Positions 46,274-56,458 of a DNA stretch of 64,000 nt are shown piece after piece; the stretch's first letter is position 1, and every line of letters starts with the position of its first letter. The stretch is taken from positions 186,001 through 250,000 of the forward strand of contig JADJYH010000002.1 of the NCBI GenBank assembly GCA_016719855.1. The letters are read 5' to 3'. Source of the stretch: Saprospiraceae bacterium (lineage in GTDB: Bacteria > Bacteroidota > Bacteroidia > Chitinophagales > Saprospiraceae). Under the pieces are notes generated by a model, which saw only the letters and a list, made by a program, of their open reading frames with translations, ran no database searches and was not told the DNA's origin. Both the position numbers and the translations under genes were made by a program.

Positions 46274-46915
46274 ATGAAAAAGCAATCGTTTAAATTGGTA
46301 CTGTTAATTTCCCTGCTAAGTGTATGGATATTTGGTGCCTGCAATTCTGATAAGAAACCCGACGCCGATGGTACTGCCATGGAAAACGCCGTTGATACTA
46401 CCAGCCATATGGCTACCGACATGCCCGCAGAAGACGACCATTATGACTTCTCCTACAATTATGTGGAGGACGACGTGGCATTTGAAAAAGCCAAGGCTGC
46501 CGATGCCAAAAAGGCAAGCACCCCCCCAAAGCTAAAGGTGAAGGACACGCCCGTGATATATACCATATCGCAAACGGAACGCCCGCCTTTGTTTTCTGCC
46601 GAATGCCTGACGGCGAAAAACCCGCAGCGTTGCTCCAATAATGCCTTGGCAGCATGGGCGGAAAAGTCAGTGAAATACCCTGAAGCCGACCTCGCCGAGG
46701 GCAGTGACGGCTTGGAATACGTGACCTTCGTCATCAACAAGCGAGGAGAGGTTACAGCCATCAATCGGGTGGAAACCAAGCAAGAAGCCTGTGAAGGTTG
46801 CTCCAAAGCCGTATTGGATGCGGTGCTCGATATGCCGGACTGGCAACCTGCCATGCTTGGCGGCAATCCCGTCAACGTGGTCGTAACGCTGCCCGTCAGG
46901 TTCAAAGTACTATGA
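46274..46915 (+). CDS. Lipoprotein with a TonB C-terminal domain
   Basis: A 213-residue protein. The lipoprotein signal (FKLVLLISLLSVWIFGAC, Cys at ~24) is followed by an acidic linker (residues ~25-105). A TonB-type C-terminal domain spans ~135-213 (YPEADLAEGSDGLEYVTFVINKRG is split here by length limits; key features are the VTFVINKRGEVT strand and VVVTLPVRFKVL end). Lipid anchoring rather than a transmembrane helix is unusual for an energy-transducing TonB, so it may be a structural or sensor variant. Four Cys in the C-terminal half could form disulphides. Confidence 0.75.
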   Translation: MKKQSFKLVLLISLLSVWIFGACNSDKKPDADGTAMENAVDTTSHMATDMPAEDDHYDFSYNYVEDDVAFEKAKAADAKKASTPPKLKVKDTPVIYTISQTERPPLFSAECLTAKNPQRCSNNALAAWAEKSVKYPEADLAEGSDGLEYVTFVINKRGEVTAINRVETKQEACEGCSKAVLDAVLDMPDWQPAMLGGNPVNVVVTLPVRFKVL

Positions 46916-47003
46916 TTGAAAGAGGTTTAGAGAAGGTTTAGGGAGTTTAGTAATTAACTCCCTAAATCTCCCTCAATGGTTCGTGACTGCGACGTCCCAT
47001 TTT

Positions 47004-47105
47004 GTCGCTTTTGTCATGGCCGAAGGCCACCTCTGAGTCAAGTTTGATGCGCTGCGAGGCACCCGTCGTGATGCAGAGGTGGCCTTCGGCCATGACAAAA
47101 GCGAC
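47004..47105. repeat. Perfect 32-bp palindrome (family 2, copy B)
   Basis: The arms 47004-47035 and 47074-47105 are exact reverse complements (starting GTCGCTTTTGTCATGG, ending ATGACAAAAGCGAC), with an inner palindrome TGGCCGAAGGCCA in each arm. The 38-nt loop holds GCGCTGCGAGGCACC. It lies in the 310-bp gap between the TonB-like gene and the small gene at 47226. The gap also holds GGTTTAG/CTAAAT word repeats at 46925-46975. Confidence 0.85.
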
Positions 47106-47225
47106 TTATCTGGCCAAAAACCGGATTCACAATTTCTATAAGAAAGCCCTTTTGAAACCAATAACCTCACGAACCATTGCTCCTTAACCTTTTTCAAAAC
47201 CTTTATTCACTAAAAAATCGAAACT

Positions 47226-47546
47226 ATGAAAAAGCTGATAATGTGCGCAATGGCAACCTTGATGTTGTTCGCAGGCATAACCACCCCCTTAATGTCAGTA
47301 ACAACTCCCCATCCAATACCCTTGGATTCCACTAGGACAGCGGCTGTGGCTGAAGTCAATTCATTGACCCTTCGTTTGAACGAAATCAAGGGTATGGATA
47401 AGTCAAACATGAGCCGGGAAGAAAAGAAAACACTGCGGAAAGAGGTCCGCAGCATAAAAAAAGAGATGAAACAACTTAGTGGAGGGGTCTATATCTCAGC
47501 CTCTGCACTGCTTATTATCTTGATTCTCATCCTTGTTCTTGCCTAA
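47226..47546 (+). CDS. Small exported protein with C-terminal transmembrane helix
   Basis: A 106-residue protein: an N-terminal signal-like helix (KKLIMCAMATLMLFAG), a charged coiled-coil stretch (SREEKKTLRKEVRSIKKEMKQL, given here only by its EEKKTLRKEV core) and a C-terminal hydrophobic helix (SALLIILILILVLA). The layout matches small membrane proteins common in Bacteroidota with no assigned function. A PxPLDST segment follows the signal region. Confidence 0.65.
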   Translation: MKKLIMCAMATLMLFAGITTPLMSVTTPHPIPLDSTRTAAVAEVNSLTLRLNEIKGMDKSNMSREEKKTLRKEVRSIKKEMKQLSGGVYISASALLIILILILVLA

Positions 47547-47678
47547 AAATTACTGAGCTGGTTGAGTTGATTTTCTATTTAACGTCCTATTGCTAGTCAA
47601 ACCAAATATGGCTCCCAATACCAATTGGGGGCCGTATTTCATTATAGACGGTAGGGTAGGAAGTGGTAAAACTGCTTG

Positions 47679-47787
47679 CTGCTTCCACCGCCGCAAGTGC
47701 CGCTTCGCTGAACACTTACTGGGGCTACTGCTTTTTTCAAGATACTGAGATGGTCGTTTGAAGATGCAATGGGAAACTTGCGACAAT
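47679..47787 (-). repeat. Dispersed ~110-bp repeat, copy 1
   Basis: About 85-88% identical by eye to 48522-48629. Shared landmarks are CTGCTTCCA, CGCAAGTGCCGCTTCGCTGA, CTGGGGCTACTGCTTTTT, CTGAGA and ACTTGCGACAA. CGCAAGT near one end and ACTTGCG near the other are complementary. It lies 13 nt after the 3' end of the lipoprotein gene at 47800. Confidence 0.8.
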
Positions 47788-47799
47788 TTGTTTGCTGCT

Positions 47800-48447
47800 T
47801 TATTGGCGGTCTTTTTCTTTTTTTACCAATTCAGTCACATATTCTTTACATTCATTTCCATTACATTGTGTCTCGACCATCTTGCCGCCTTTAATCTGTA
47901 TTCTTGGAATGCTATTGCTATTGCTGCAGTGTGTTAAGAAATATTCGTCTGCTATCGTAAATAAAAACCATTTTTCAGTCTTGAATGGCACTTTTTCGGG
48001 TCTTCTATAAAAATAGCAAATAGAATCTTCCCTTATATCGAATTCAGTTATTTGGTGTACGTTTTCCCAAATAACATAGTTTTCCTGAACTAATTTTTTA
48101 ATTGAATTAAACGTGGTTTTTTTGCTTTTCTTTTTTACTTTAGTAACTAATATTTCTTGGTTTTCCCAACTCAGTTTTGCGTTATCTGAATTTATTAAAA
48201 GGCTCATCTTTTCTGAAACATAATTATTCTTGGATTTTTTCACCAATAATTCTTCAGTTTTTATAACACCCGAGTTAGTTCTTTTTAGGATGGCTACCAA
48301 AGCATTTTTGTCATCTTCAATGGAGACAATTATGTTCCCTATGCTTTTGTCTGGGAACCAATCTCTTTTGAGATAAAGTTTGTCCTTGGGTGAACATGAG
48401 GCTAAGGACATTATTGTGAAAATTGTAAAGGAAGTTTTGTTAATCAT
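47800..48447 (-). CDS. Putative lipoprotein of unknown function in an AT-rich patch
   Basis: 215 residues with a lipoprotein-like start (SFTIFTIMSLASC, Cys ~18). The rest is Lys/Asn/Ser-rich with no recognised domain. Its base composition is clearly more AT-rich than neighbouring core genes, suggesting acquisition by transfer. It is followed by copy 1 of a ~110-bp repeat and preceded by copy 2, giving a cassette-like appearance. Confidence 0.6.
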   Translation of the reverse strand: MINKTSFTIFTIMSLASCSPKDKLYLKRDWFPDKSIGNIIVSIEDDKNALVAILKRTNSGVIKTEELLVKKSKNNYVSEKMSLLINSDNAKLSWENQEILVTKVKKKSKKTTFNSIKKLVQENYVIWENVHQITEFDIREDSICYFYRRPEKVPFKTEKWFLFTIADEYFLTHCSNSNSIPRIQIKGGKMVETQCNGNECKEYVTELVKKEKDRQ

Positions 48448-48521
48448 GTTAGCGAATTTTTCTTAAGGAATGTAAACAAGTAGTCTGATTTGATAAGCCC
48501 GCATCACTTGAAACAAGTTCA

Positions 48522-48629
48522 CTGCTTCCATCATCGCAAGTGCCGCTTCGCTGAATACTTGCTGGGGCTACTGCTTTTTCAAGATGCTGAGAGGATAGTT
48601 TGAACATGCTGTGGAAGACTTGCGACAAC
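48522..48629 (-). repeat. Dispersed ~110-bp repeat, copy 2
   Basis: Second copy of the element at 47679-47787, lying 16 nt after the 3' end of the DUF4145 gene. Both copies have the same orientation and the same position relative to a minus-strand gene. Confidence 0.8.
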
Positions 48630-48645
48630 TGGTAGCTATGGAACT

Positions 48646-49315
48646 TTAACTAGATTTTCCATCTCTTTTTGCAATATTTTCTCTAACATCATCAGGTAGT
48701 TTGAAATCATAAAATTCTCTAATTTTTTTTGGCTGAGTTATCAACATATCAACTATGATGTTTATAAATCCAAACAGTTTATGTGCAATTTCAGGGTCAT
48801 CTTCTAATTCAATTTGACCTGGGTGAACAGCGTTATTGCCAATTACTCTCACACTATCTAATGCTTGCTGCATAGCTTCTGGCAAACCTTTTTTAACGAG
48901 GCTTTTAATATCGTCATTAATATTTTTACCTTTTTCGCCCAAGTGCACACATAATCTTTGAACAGCTAATCTCAAGAGTGCAGCTGCACCTTTAGGGGAA
49001 AGGTTTATTATACTTCTTGCCTCTTCATAATCATTCTTGACATCATCGGGCATGTCTGGATTTGGCATTGGAGCATTGCCTGTCAACGGATAAATCATCT
49101 TTGGTATAGCCAAATAGACTGCCCTGGCATCTAGAACATTTTGCAGTTGAAAAGTTTTCAGGGTAATTATAACTAACCGTTTCTTTTTGGCCGTTTGTTT
49201 TTATGTTTTCATGGTAAACTAATATGTTCAATGACCATATCTGGTCTGAATAAGCATTGCAAAGTGGGCAATTAAACCCGTTTAGTCTATGCTTTGGAGC
49301 AATATAAGATTCCAT
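48646..49315 (-). CDS. DUF4145 domain protein (one frameshift)
   Basis: Two overlapping frames join near 49095-49115. The joined protein is ~222 residues. The N-terminal part has a zinc-ribbon-like pair (CPLC and CSRC). The C-terminal part has the DUF4145 pattern: EEARSIINLSPKGAAALLRL, LCVHLGEKG, DSVRVIGNNAVHPGQ. DUF4145 is often found in defence or restriction-associated proteins, but by itself it defines no function. AT-rich and followed by repeat copy 2. Confidence 0.7.
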
Positions 49316-49387
49316 AATATTTTGTTTTCAATTTGTAGTTAAATGAAATTGACATTGAGGTATTAACTATCCTAGTCACCACCTCCC

Positions 49388-50221
49388 TCACTTCCGCACA
49401 AACATCCCATCCAACACTTCCCCACTAAAATCCCCATAAGGGTCGTTGTTCACATGCTGGTAGGCAGCGGCGAGGAACACCGTTTGCGCAGCGGAAACAA
49501 CGGTGTGCAGCACCAGTGCGGCCAGCATCCCGATAGCGACGCCCACGAGCGGATGTACGAGATAGCCGATGAGGAATCCGCCGGCGATGATGACCAGGTA
49601 GCCTACCAGGAAGAACACGCCGAAGCCGATATTGGCGGACAGGGACTCGCCCCATTTCTCCTTGATGATGGCGCCGGAACGCTTGACGGCTTCGATGGGC
49701 GGCAGGTTCTCGAAGGCCAGCACGGGCACCACGAAATAGGTGGCGATGCTCCATACCATGCCGATGAGGCCGACAATGATTTTGCCAATCCAGCCCAGGT
49801 TTTCCTGCAAGGTTTTGAGCACGACGCCGACGGTGGCGGCCAGCACGGCCCATTGCAGGATGACCCCGATGCGGCTGTAGCTGAAATTGAGGCCCTCAGT
49901 CAGTGTGACTTCGTGCCCCTCGAAGATGCGCTTGGCGCTATAGACGAGGCCGACGTTGAAGAATACGATGACGAAATAATTGACGAGGTAGTAGCCGAAC
50001 AGCAGGAGGTATTGCAGGGGGCTGCCATCGGCGTTGGTGGTCCATTCGCCGAAGTCCAAACCCCATACGATGGCGATGCCTCCAAAGAAGGTGGCGAGTA
50101 CCATGAGCAGCGATAAGGTGGAGAATACGGGGAAGAGCAACAGTTTCGGATTGTTGCGGAGGACGTGGAGGCTGGTCATGCCCATTTCCCATCCGTTTGA
50201 AAGGCGACTTGTTAATGACAT
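49388..50221 (-). CDS. DUF6159-type multi-pass membrane protein
   Basis: 277 residues with about 6 transmembrane helices. It begins NGWEMGMTSLHVLRNNPKLL, a typical family start. VPVLAFENLPPIEAVKRSG and KEKWGESLSANIGF follow in the second half. Inner membrane, function unknown. GC content rises again here compared with the AT-rich patch to its left. Confidence 0.7.
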   Translation of the reverse strand: MSLTSRLSNGWEMGMTSLHVLRNNPKLLLFPVFSTLSLLMVLATFFGGIAIVWGLDFGEWTTNADGSPLQYLLLFGYYLVNYFVIVFFNVGLVYSAKRIFEGHEVTLTEGLNFSYSRIGVILQWAVLAATVGVVLKTLQENLGWIGKIIVGLIGMVWSIATYFVVPVLAFENLPPIEAVKRSGAIIKEKWGESLSANIGFGVFFLVGYLVIIAGGFLIGYLVHPLVGVAIGMLAALVLHTVVSAAQTVFLAAAYQHVNNDPYGDFSGEVLDGMFVRK

Positions 50222-50318
50222 TTGGAATCGTTTTTTTTTGATGAAATAAAATGATGGGGCAATTTGTGAAGAAACTAAGTAGTATTCAATGTTTTTTGAT
50301 GAATGGGCTCGGCGGGCT

Positions 50319-50611
50319 GGGGCCCCGGCCGGGCCCGGGGGGGGGGGGCCCCCCGCGCCGCCCCGGGGCGCCCCCGCCCCGCCGCCGCCGGGGGGGGGGG
50401 GGGGGGGGGGGGCGGGGGGGGGGGGCCCGGCCGGCCGCGCCGCGGGCGGGGGGCGCGCCGGGGGGGCCGGCCCCCCCCCGCGGGGGCGGGGGGGGGGCGG
50501 GCGGCCCGGGGGCCGGGGGCGCGGGGCCGGGCCCGGCCGCCCGCCCGCCGGCGCGCCCCCGCGGCGGCCGGCCGGGGCGGGCCCCCCCGGCGGGGCGGGC
50601 CCCCGGCGCCC
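50319..50611. other. 293-bp block made only of G and C (probable assembly artefact)
   Basis: No A or T occurs from 50319 to 50611, including a run of 23 G (50390-50412). The flanks return abruptly to ordinary AT-containing sequence. Such composition is incompatible with the rest of the genome and yields meaningless Gly/Pro/Ala/Arg ORFs in all frames. It lies in the spacer upstream of the DUF6159 gene. The true sequence here is unknown. Confidence 0.8.
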
Positions 50612-50705
50612 TTGAATAACAACTACTTAAAGAAATACACATCCGACCATTTCCCAACAAAAGGGTTTTCATGGGGGAAAGGTGAGGGAAGGATTGTTCC
50701 AATAA

Positions 50706-50744
50706 ACAAAAAGGCAGAGCGGCACCGCCGCTCTGCCTTTTTGT
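50706..50744. terminator. Strong bidirectional terminator after the large T9SS gene
   Basis: A perfect 18-bp stem, ACAAAAAGGCAGAGCGGC pairing with GCCGCTCTGCCTTTTTGT, has a 3-nt loop and A/T tails on both sides. It ends 14 nt from the stop of the minus-strand gene at 50758. Confidence 0.92.
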
Positions 50745-50757
50745 CTGTTGATGATAA

Positions 50758-53700
50758 CTACCGCACCAGCGTCGTCTCCCCTTTATAAACCTCCCTTACC
50801 CCATCCACAAAATCCACTTCCAGGTACCAGACGTACACGCCAGCAGGCATGTCCTTGCCCTTGAAAGTCCCGTCCCAACCCGTCACGGGATCGTTGATGG
50901 GGAAGTTGGCGGCCTCGTACAGCAGCTCGCCCCAGCGGTCGAAGACCCGGAACAGGTAGATTTCAGTCACCATTTCCGAGCTGCCGTGTACGTGCAGCAG
51001 GTCGTTCAGGCTGTGGCCACCCGTGCCGGGCGCAAAGCCCGTCGGCACTTGGATGTCACGTAGCTCTTGCACGAAGATGTTGATACGGTCCTCCGCCGTG
51101 CAGCCGTTCTCGTCCGTGACAGTGAAGGTCACGCTGGCCGGGCTTACCACCACGAACTCCCCAATGCGGCTCGTCGGGTCTGTCGGCTGCAACTGCGGGT
51201 TGTTCGACGCCCACTCGTAAAGCGCCGTGCCGGGATTGGCCAGGTTCTCGATGACCGGGTCGAGCACCAGCGTCGAATTGTAAAGTACCAGTGTGTCAGG
51301 ACCAAGGCTCACCGTCAGTTCGTCGGGCTGCCCGACGTAAATCTGCTCCTGGAGCCATTCGCAACCGTTGGCATCCTGCACCGTGAGGTCATACAGACCG
51401 AACTGAAGTGCGATGAAAACCGAATTGCCCACGAAGTTTTCCCCGTCCAAACTGAAGCGGTAGGGTGGCGTCCCGCCCGTCGGTGTGGCTGCAATCCGCC
51501 CGTCCTTGAAGCCGAAGCAGGTCACGTAATCTATTTCAAGGCTGGCGTCCAGTGAGTCGCTAGGCTGCAAAATTTCGGTCTGCTCCTCCACCGAACAGCC
51601 GTTGGCATCGGTGAGCGTCAGGGCGTAAGTGCCAGCGGTCAAGTCGCTGATTTTAGGGGTGGTTTGGCCGTTTGACCAGACAAAACTGAACGGCGCAGTG
51701 CCACCCTCCGGCGTGGCCTCTGTGGCACCGTTCGCTTCGCCGTGGCATTTGATTCTATCGTTTTCAAAATTGACGATCAGCACCGCTGGCTCGTCGAGGG
51801 TCGCTTGCGCAATGGCCGTGCAGCCGTTCGCATCCGTCACCGTCACGCTGAACGTGCCGGACGGCAGGTCAATCGCCGTCGCAGTGGTCTGCGATTCAGC
51901 GTTTAAGCTCCACAGGTAGCTGAACGGCGAAATGCCGCCCGTCGCCGTCACCGTCGCCTCGCCGTCACGACCCGCCGCACATTTCACGTTTTGGGTAGAA
52001 ACAATCGTGGCGACCACTGCCGCAGGGTTGTCCACCGTGATGGTGGCAGTGCCGGTGCAGCCCAGTGTATTGCTGACCGTCACCGTGTAGGTTTGCCCGC
52101 CGGTGAGGTTGCTGGCCGTAGTGCTGCTTTGCCCATTTCCCCAATTGAAAGTCAGTGTATTGAGCGGAACGCTCGTACCAGCTTGCGTCACGCTGCCGAC
52201 GGTGGCCGTTCCGTTGGTTCCGTTGAAACAGTTGGGAGCCGTCTGCGTCAGGTTCACGAGCAGTTGGGGTTGCTGCGCAATGTTGACGCTGGCCGTGGCC
52301 GTGCATCCGCTGGCATCCGTGGCAGTGACGGTGTATGCTCCGGCTGTCAAATTGTTTGCAGTGGCGCTGGTTTGAGCATTGCTCCAACTATAAGTGTACG
52401 AACCGCTGCCGCCGCTGGCTGTTGCCGTGGCTGTGCCATTGTTTGCCCCAAAACATATCACGGCAGGCTGGCCAATGGCCACCGCTACTGCTGAAGCGGG
52501 TTGCCCGACCATGATGCTCTGCACGGCGGAGCAGCCGTTCGGGTCTTGCGCCGTCACGGTGTAGTTGCCAGCCACGAGGCCGGTCGGGTTTTGCAGGGAT
52601 GAGGTGAAGCCGTTCGGCCCCGTCCAGTTGAACGTGAAATTGCCTGTCCCGCCTGACACCGTAGTGGTTATACTGCCGTTGTCGCCACCAAAGCAGGTCA
52701 CCGCCGTTTGTGCCAACTGAACCACCACGGCGTCCGTCTCCGAGATGTTTTGAGAAATGGTGGCCGTGCAGCCGTTGGCATCCGTCACGGTGACGGCGTA
52801 GGGGCCTGCGGCCAATCCCGTGAGGTCTTGGCTGGTTTGGCCACTGTTCCAAATATACTGCAACTGCCCCGTGCCGCCCGTCACCATCAGGTCAATCGCT
52901 CCGGCACTACCGCCGTTGCAGCCTGCATTGGTCGGCACGGTGGAGAGTTGGAGCGCTGCTGGCTGCGTGATGGGAGTGCAGGCAGTCGTCGTGCAGCCCA
53001 TGCCGTCGGTCACGGTCAGGCAGTAGTTGTTGACAGTGAGGTTGGGGAGGTTGGGACTGGTGCTGCCGTTGCTCCACAGGTAGCTGAGTGGCGCGGTGCC
53101 ACCACTGGCTGTGGTGGTGATGCTACCATTGCTTCCCCCAAAACAAAGCACATTGATGGGTGTGAATTGCAGGTTGATGCCCGGCGGGTCAGTCAGCGTG
53201 AAAGTCTGCGTGGCGGTACAACTGTTGACGTCCGACACGGTGACGGTGTACATCGTAGCGCTCAGGGTGTCGGCCAAGGTTCCAAAGTCGCCGTTACTCC
53301 AGAAGAACTGGTAGCCCCCAGCGCCGCCCGTTGCGGTAGCAGTTGCGGTGCCTGACGAACCGCCGTTGCAAAGTGGGTCTGTTGGTGTGATGCTTGGCAA
53401 AATGGCCGCTGGCTGTTGCACGGTGGCCGTTGCCGTTGCGGAGCAACCATTAAAATCCGTCACGGTGACATCGTAGTTGCCCATCGCAAGGTTGTTGACG
53501 AGGGCCGTGGTGGCGTTTCCGGCTGCGCCGTCCCACTGGATGTCATGCGGGCTGGTGCCTCCGGCAATGAGCACGAGGGCCCCGCCTGTGGCCGTGCCAA
53601 AACAGTCGGCGCTGTCGCTGGCCGTGGTGAGGGTGAGCAACGGTGGCTCGATGAGGCTAATGGAAGCGCTGAAGCCGCAGCCGTTGGCGTCCGTCACGTT

Positions 53701-56225
53701 GACGGTTTGGGGGCCAGCGCCGAGGTTGATGGCCACGGAGTCCGTTTGCCCATTGTTCCAAACAAAATCGAAAGGCGCTGTTCCACCCGTGACCGTGGCA
53801 GCGACCACGGCATCCCCGATGCCATTGCAACTGACGGTGTTGACGATAATCGGCTGTACATCAAGCGCTTGCGGCGCAAAAACCGTGACTTGGATATTGT
53901 TCGGGCAAGCCCAGGAGTCCAAAACCGTGGCGGTGTAGGTGCCTGCGGCAATGCCCGTGTAGATGCCCGTGGTGTTGTTGACGCCATTGAAGGTGTAAAC
54001 ATAATCGCCAGCACCGCCGGACGCTTGCAATGTCACGGTGCCGTCGGTGTCGCCATTGCAGGTGACGTTGGTTTGGCTGGCCACTGTTAGTGACGGAGCC
54101 GTGCAATCGGGTGTGGAGCACATGGCCGTGCCAGTCTGCCCGTCGCATTCGCCGATGCCATAAACTTGAATGGTCACGTCGGTGCTCAGGGTTAGCCCGT
54201 TCACGATTTCAGTGGTGCTGGCGGTGGGCATGAATGGCCCGCCGTTGATGCTCACCATGTAGCCCATTGCGCCAGCCAATGTGTCCCAAGTGAAGGAGAT
54301 GCTGTTGTTGGTCACGTCGGTGCAGTTGATGTTCGGGGCGGGCAGCACGTCGTTGACGGTGATGGTGATGCTGTCCTGCACCGTGCAACCGTAGGTGTCG
54401 GAGGCGGTGAGGTGGTAGGTGGTGGTTTGCGTCGGAGTGGCGATGGGGTTCGGGCAGTCGGTGCAGCTCAGGCCAGTGGTCGGCGTCCACTCGTAGTAGA
54501 TTTGGTAGAGCGGTTCGAAGGTGATCGTCCAATCGAGGATGGTCCCGTTGAAGCCCAATTGGTCGTCAACTGCCAGCAATTGCCAAGTGCCGTTGGTGGG
54601 GTAGTCGCCGTCCCAGAGGTCGGACCAGACGCCTTCTGGGGCAAAGGTGCCGTTGGCAAAAGAGGGCTGACCACCCGACGTGCAGGGCGTCCACGGGAAG
54701 CCCGCCCCAATGTTGTTGGTGGCACTTGGCGTGAAGCAGACGTTGGTGTAGTCGTCGCAGTTGGAGCCGTTGTCGGAGCTGAGTTCGATGAATTGCCCGC
54801 CGGGCGAAAGCAGGAAGAGGTCAACGTCGTCCACCCAGTTGTGGTCCACGTTGATGCAAACCGACTGGATGACACCGGGGCCGAGCGTAATTGGTTGAAC
54901 GCCAGCTACTTGTATTGAAGAATACGTCGGGCCTGCGCTGGTTACGGCGTAGTCCTGGCTGTTTGTAAACGAAGGCGGAATTGGCAGCGGGATGGGCAAT
55001 GTGCCGTCCAAATGAATTGAATCGCCAAGGCAAATCGTGGAATCTGGCCCCAAGTCGGGCGGCACAATTTCATTGTCCCGGATAAAAATCCAGAATGTGT
55101 CCCGGTTGCAAATGTCCCGTTGGATGTCAATGCCGATGGTTTCCATGCCCTCGGTGATGCCGTCTTCGAGCGCCACGATGGGGATGGTGAGGGTGCTATC
55201 TCCAGTTGGTATGAACAGGTCGGGGGGGATGAGCAGGTAGTCCACGCCGTTTTGCGCAGTGCCGATGATGGTGTAGTCGAGCAGGAAATCGCTTTCCACG
55301 GGGCCTGGGTAAGTGAAACTGATGGAGCCGCTGGCGCAATCTTCGGTGATGGTTCCATCGAGGCTGACGGTAGCAGTTTCCACTTTAAGGGAGCCTGTCC
55401 CGAAGGATTTTGCTTCCAAAAAAACGCCCGTGTCGAACACCGGGTCGCCAACGTCGGAGACGGAGAGCTTGATGGTGTAGGTTTCGCAGGGTATCACCAC
55501 CACTTCGGCAATGAAAACGCTGAGGTAGCCATCGTACACGGGTTGCCCGTTGTTGCTGGTGTTGTCGTTGTAATATTGGGCATAGGTTGGCGGGCAGCCC
55601 GCCCCGTTTGCAGGGTGAACGTTGTTGATGGTGACGGCGATATTGGTGCCGGGTATTTGGGCGATGTTGATGCCGTTGTTCTGGAACGGCCCAGTGATGC
55701 CGGGGCCACTGATGAAGAAGCCGAACACGTCGTTGAAGGGGCTGCAAGCATATTCCGGGTACTCTTCGGAAGCGAACACATATTTGAACCGCAGGGTGTC
55801 GCTGGTCGGGATAAAGGTGATGGTGAATTTTGCCACATCAAAAACGCTCAATCCACCAGCGGCGATGGCGCTCAGGTCGGGGTCGTTGGCTGAACTGGCG
55901 TTGTCGGTGGAACTGAACTGCGTGCCGTTGCAGTCGGCGCCCAATGGGCCACTGCTGCAGTTGACCGAGGCGGCACGGCCACTGGTCATCAAGATGCCCC
56001 GGTCAATGCCCACGGCACTGTTGCCGTTTTGAAATAGCCCACCGCCAGCGGGTCGCCCTCGAAGGTCACGTTGGTCACTTCCACGCCGTCGCCAAGAAAG
56101 ATGTTGGAAATCAGGTTTGCCGGGGTGATGGGCGGCGTGGTGGCGTCGGTGATTTCCATGACCTGCGCAACCATTTTGTCAGCAAACAACAACAGGAATA
56201 GCCCGAAAAGCAGGCAGCGTTTCAT
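50758..56225 (-). CDS. Large T9SS type B (gliding-motility C-terminal) protein with SprB repeats (one frameshift)
   Basis: Start ATG at 56225 (signal peptide MKRCLLFGLFLLLFAD, ending VAQ). One missing T near 56030 (GGCTATTTCAAAAC) joins the N-terminal segment. The joined protein is ~1820 residues. Domains in order: choice-of-anchor L (about 35-250, with FKYVFASEEYPEY and DVFGFFISGPG); Calx-beta-like segment (~270-350); a proprotein-convertase P-like domain (~390-510, VCINVDHNWVDDVDLFLLSP). After these come a CARDB/Ig-like spacer and about a dozen SprB/PF13573 repeats (VTVTDANGCTATxS, GGTAPFxFxWSNGQT). The type B sorting domain is at the end (VPTGFAPGTGG, FRVFDRWGELLYEA, GVYVWYLEV). SprB-like proteins are mobile surface adhesins used in gliding; that role here is inference. 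Confidence 0.88.
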
Positions 56226-56458
56226 TTTTTCAAAGATAAAAAGCTTCATATTGAGCAGGTGAAAAGGTTTTGTTTGTTTCCGGTTTTAGCCTGAAAACCA
56301 AAATGCGAAAGGGTGAATTTGTTAATTGACAGCTAAAAGTAAGTTCTCTAAGGGAATTTCACCTAAAACTCCTTGTGAAATCAGCAAAATGCCAGATAAC
56401 TTACGAATTGTAAAGACGGCAAGTACGCTTGGGCGGGTTTGGAACACTGGCTTGTTTT

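Noticed and set aside
47679..48629. Classical integron attC sites
   Set aside because: No RYYYAAC or GTTRRRY core sites are found at the repeat ends and no IntI gene is visible, so only a cassette-like arrangement is claimed.
50251..50788. ORFs of 108-161 codons inside the G/C-only block
   Set aside because: They consist almost only of Gly, Pro, Ala and Arg on all frames and arise from a sequence that is itself probably artefactual.
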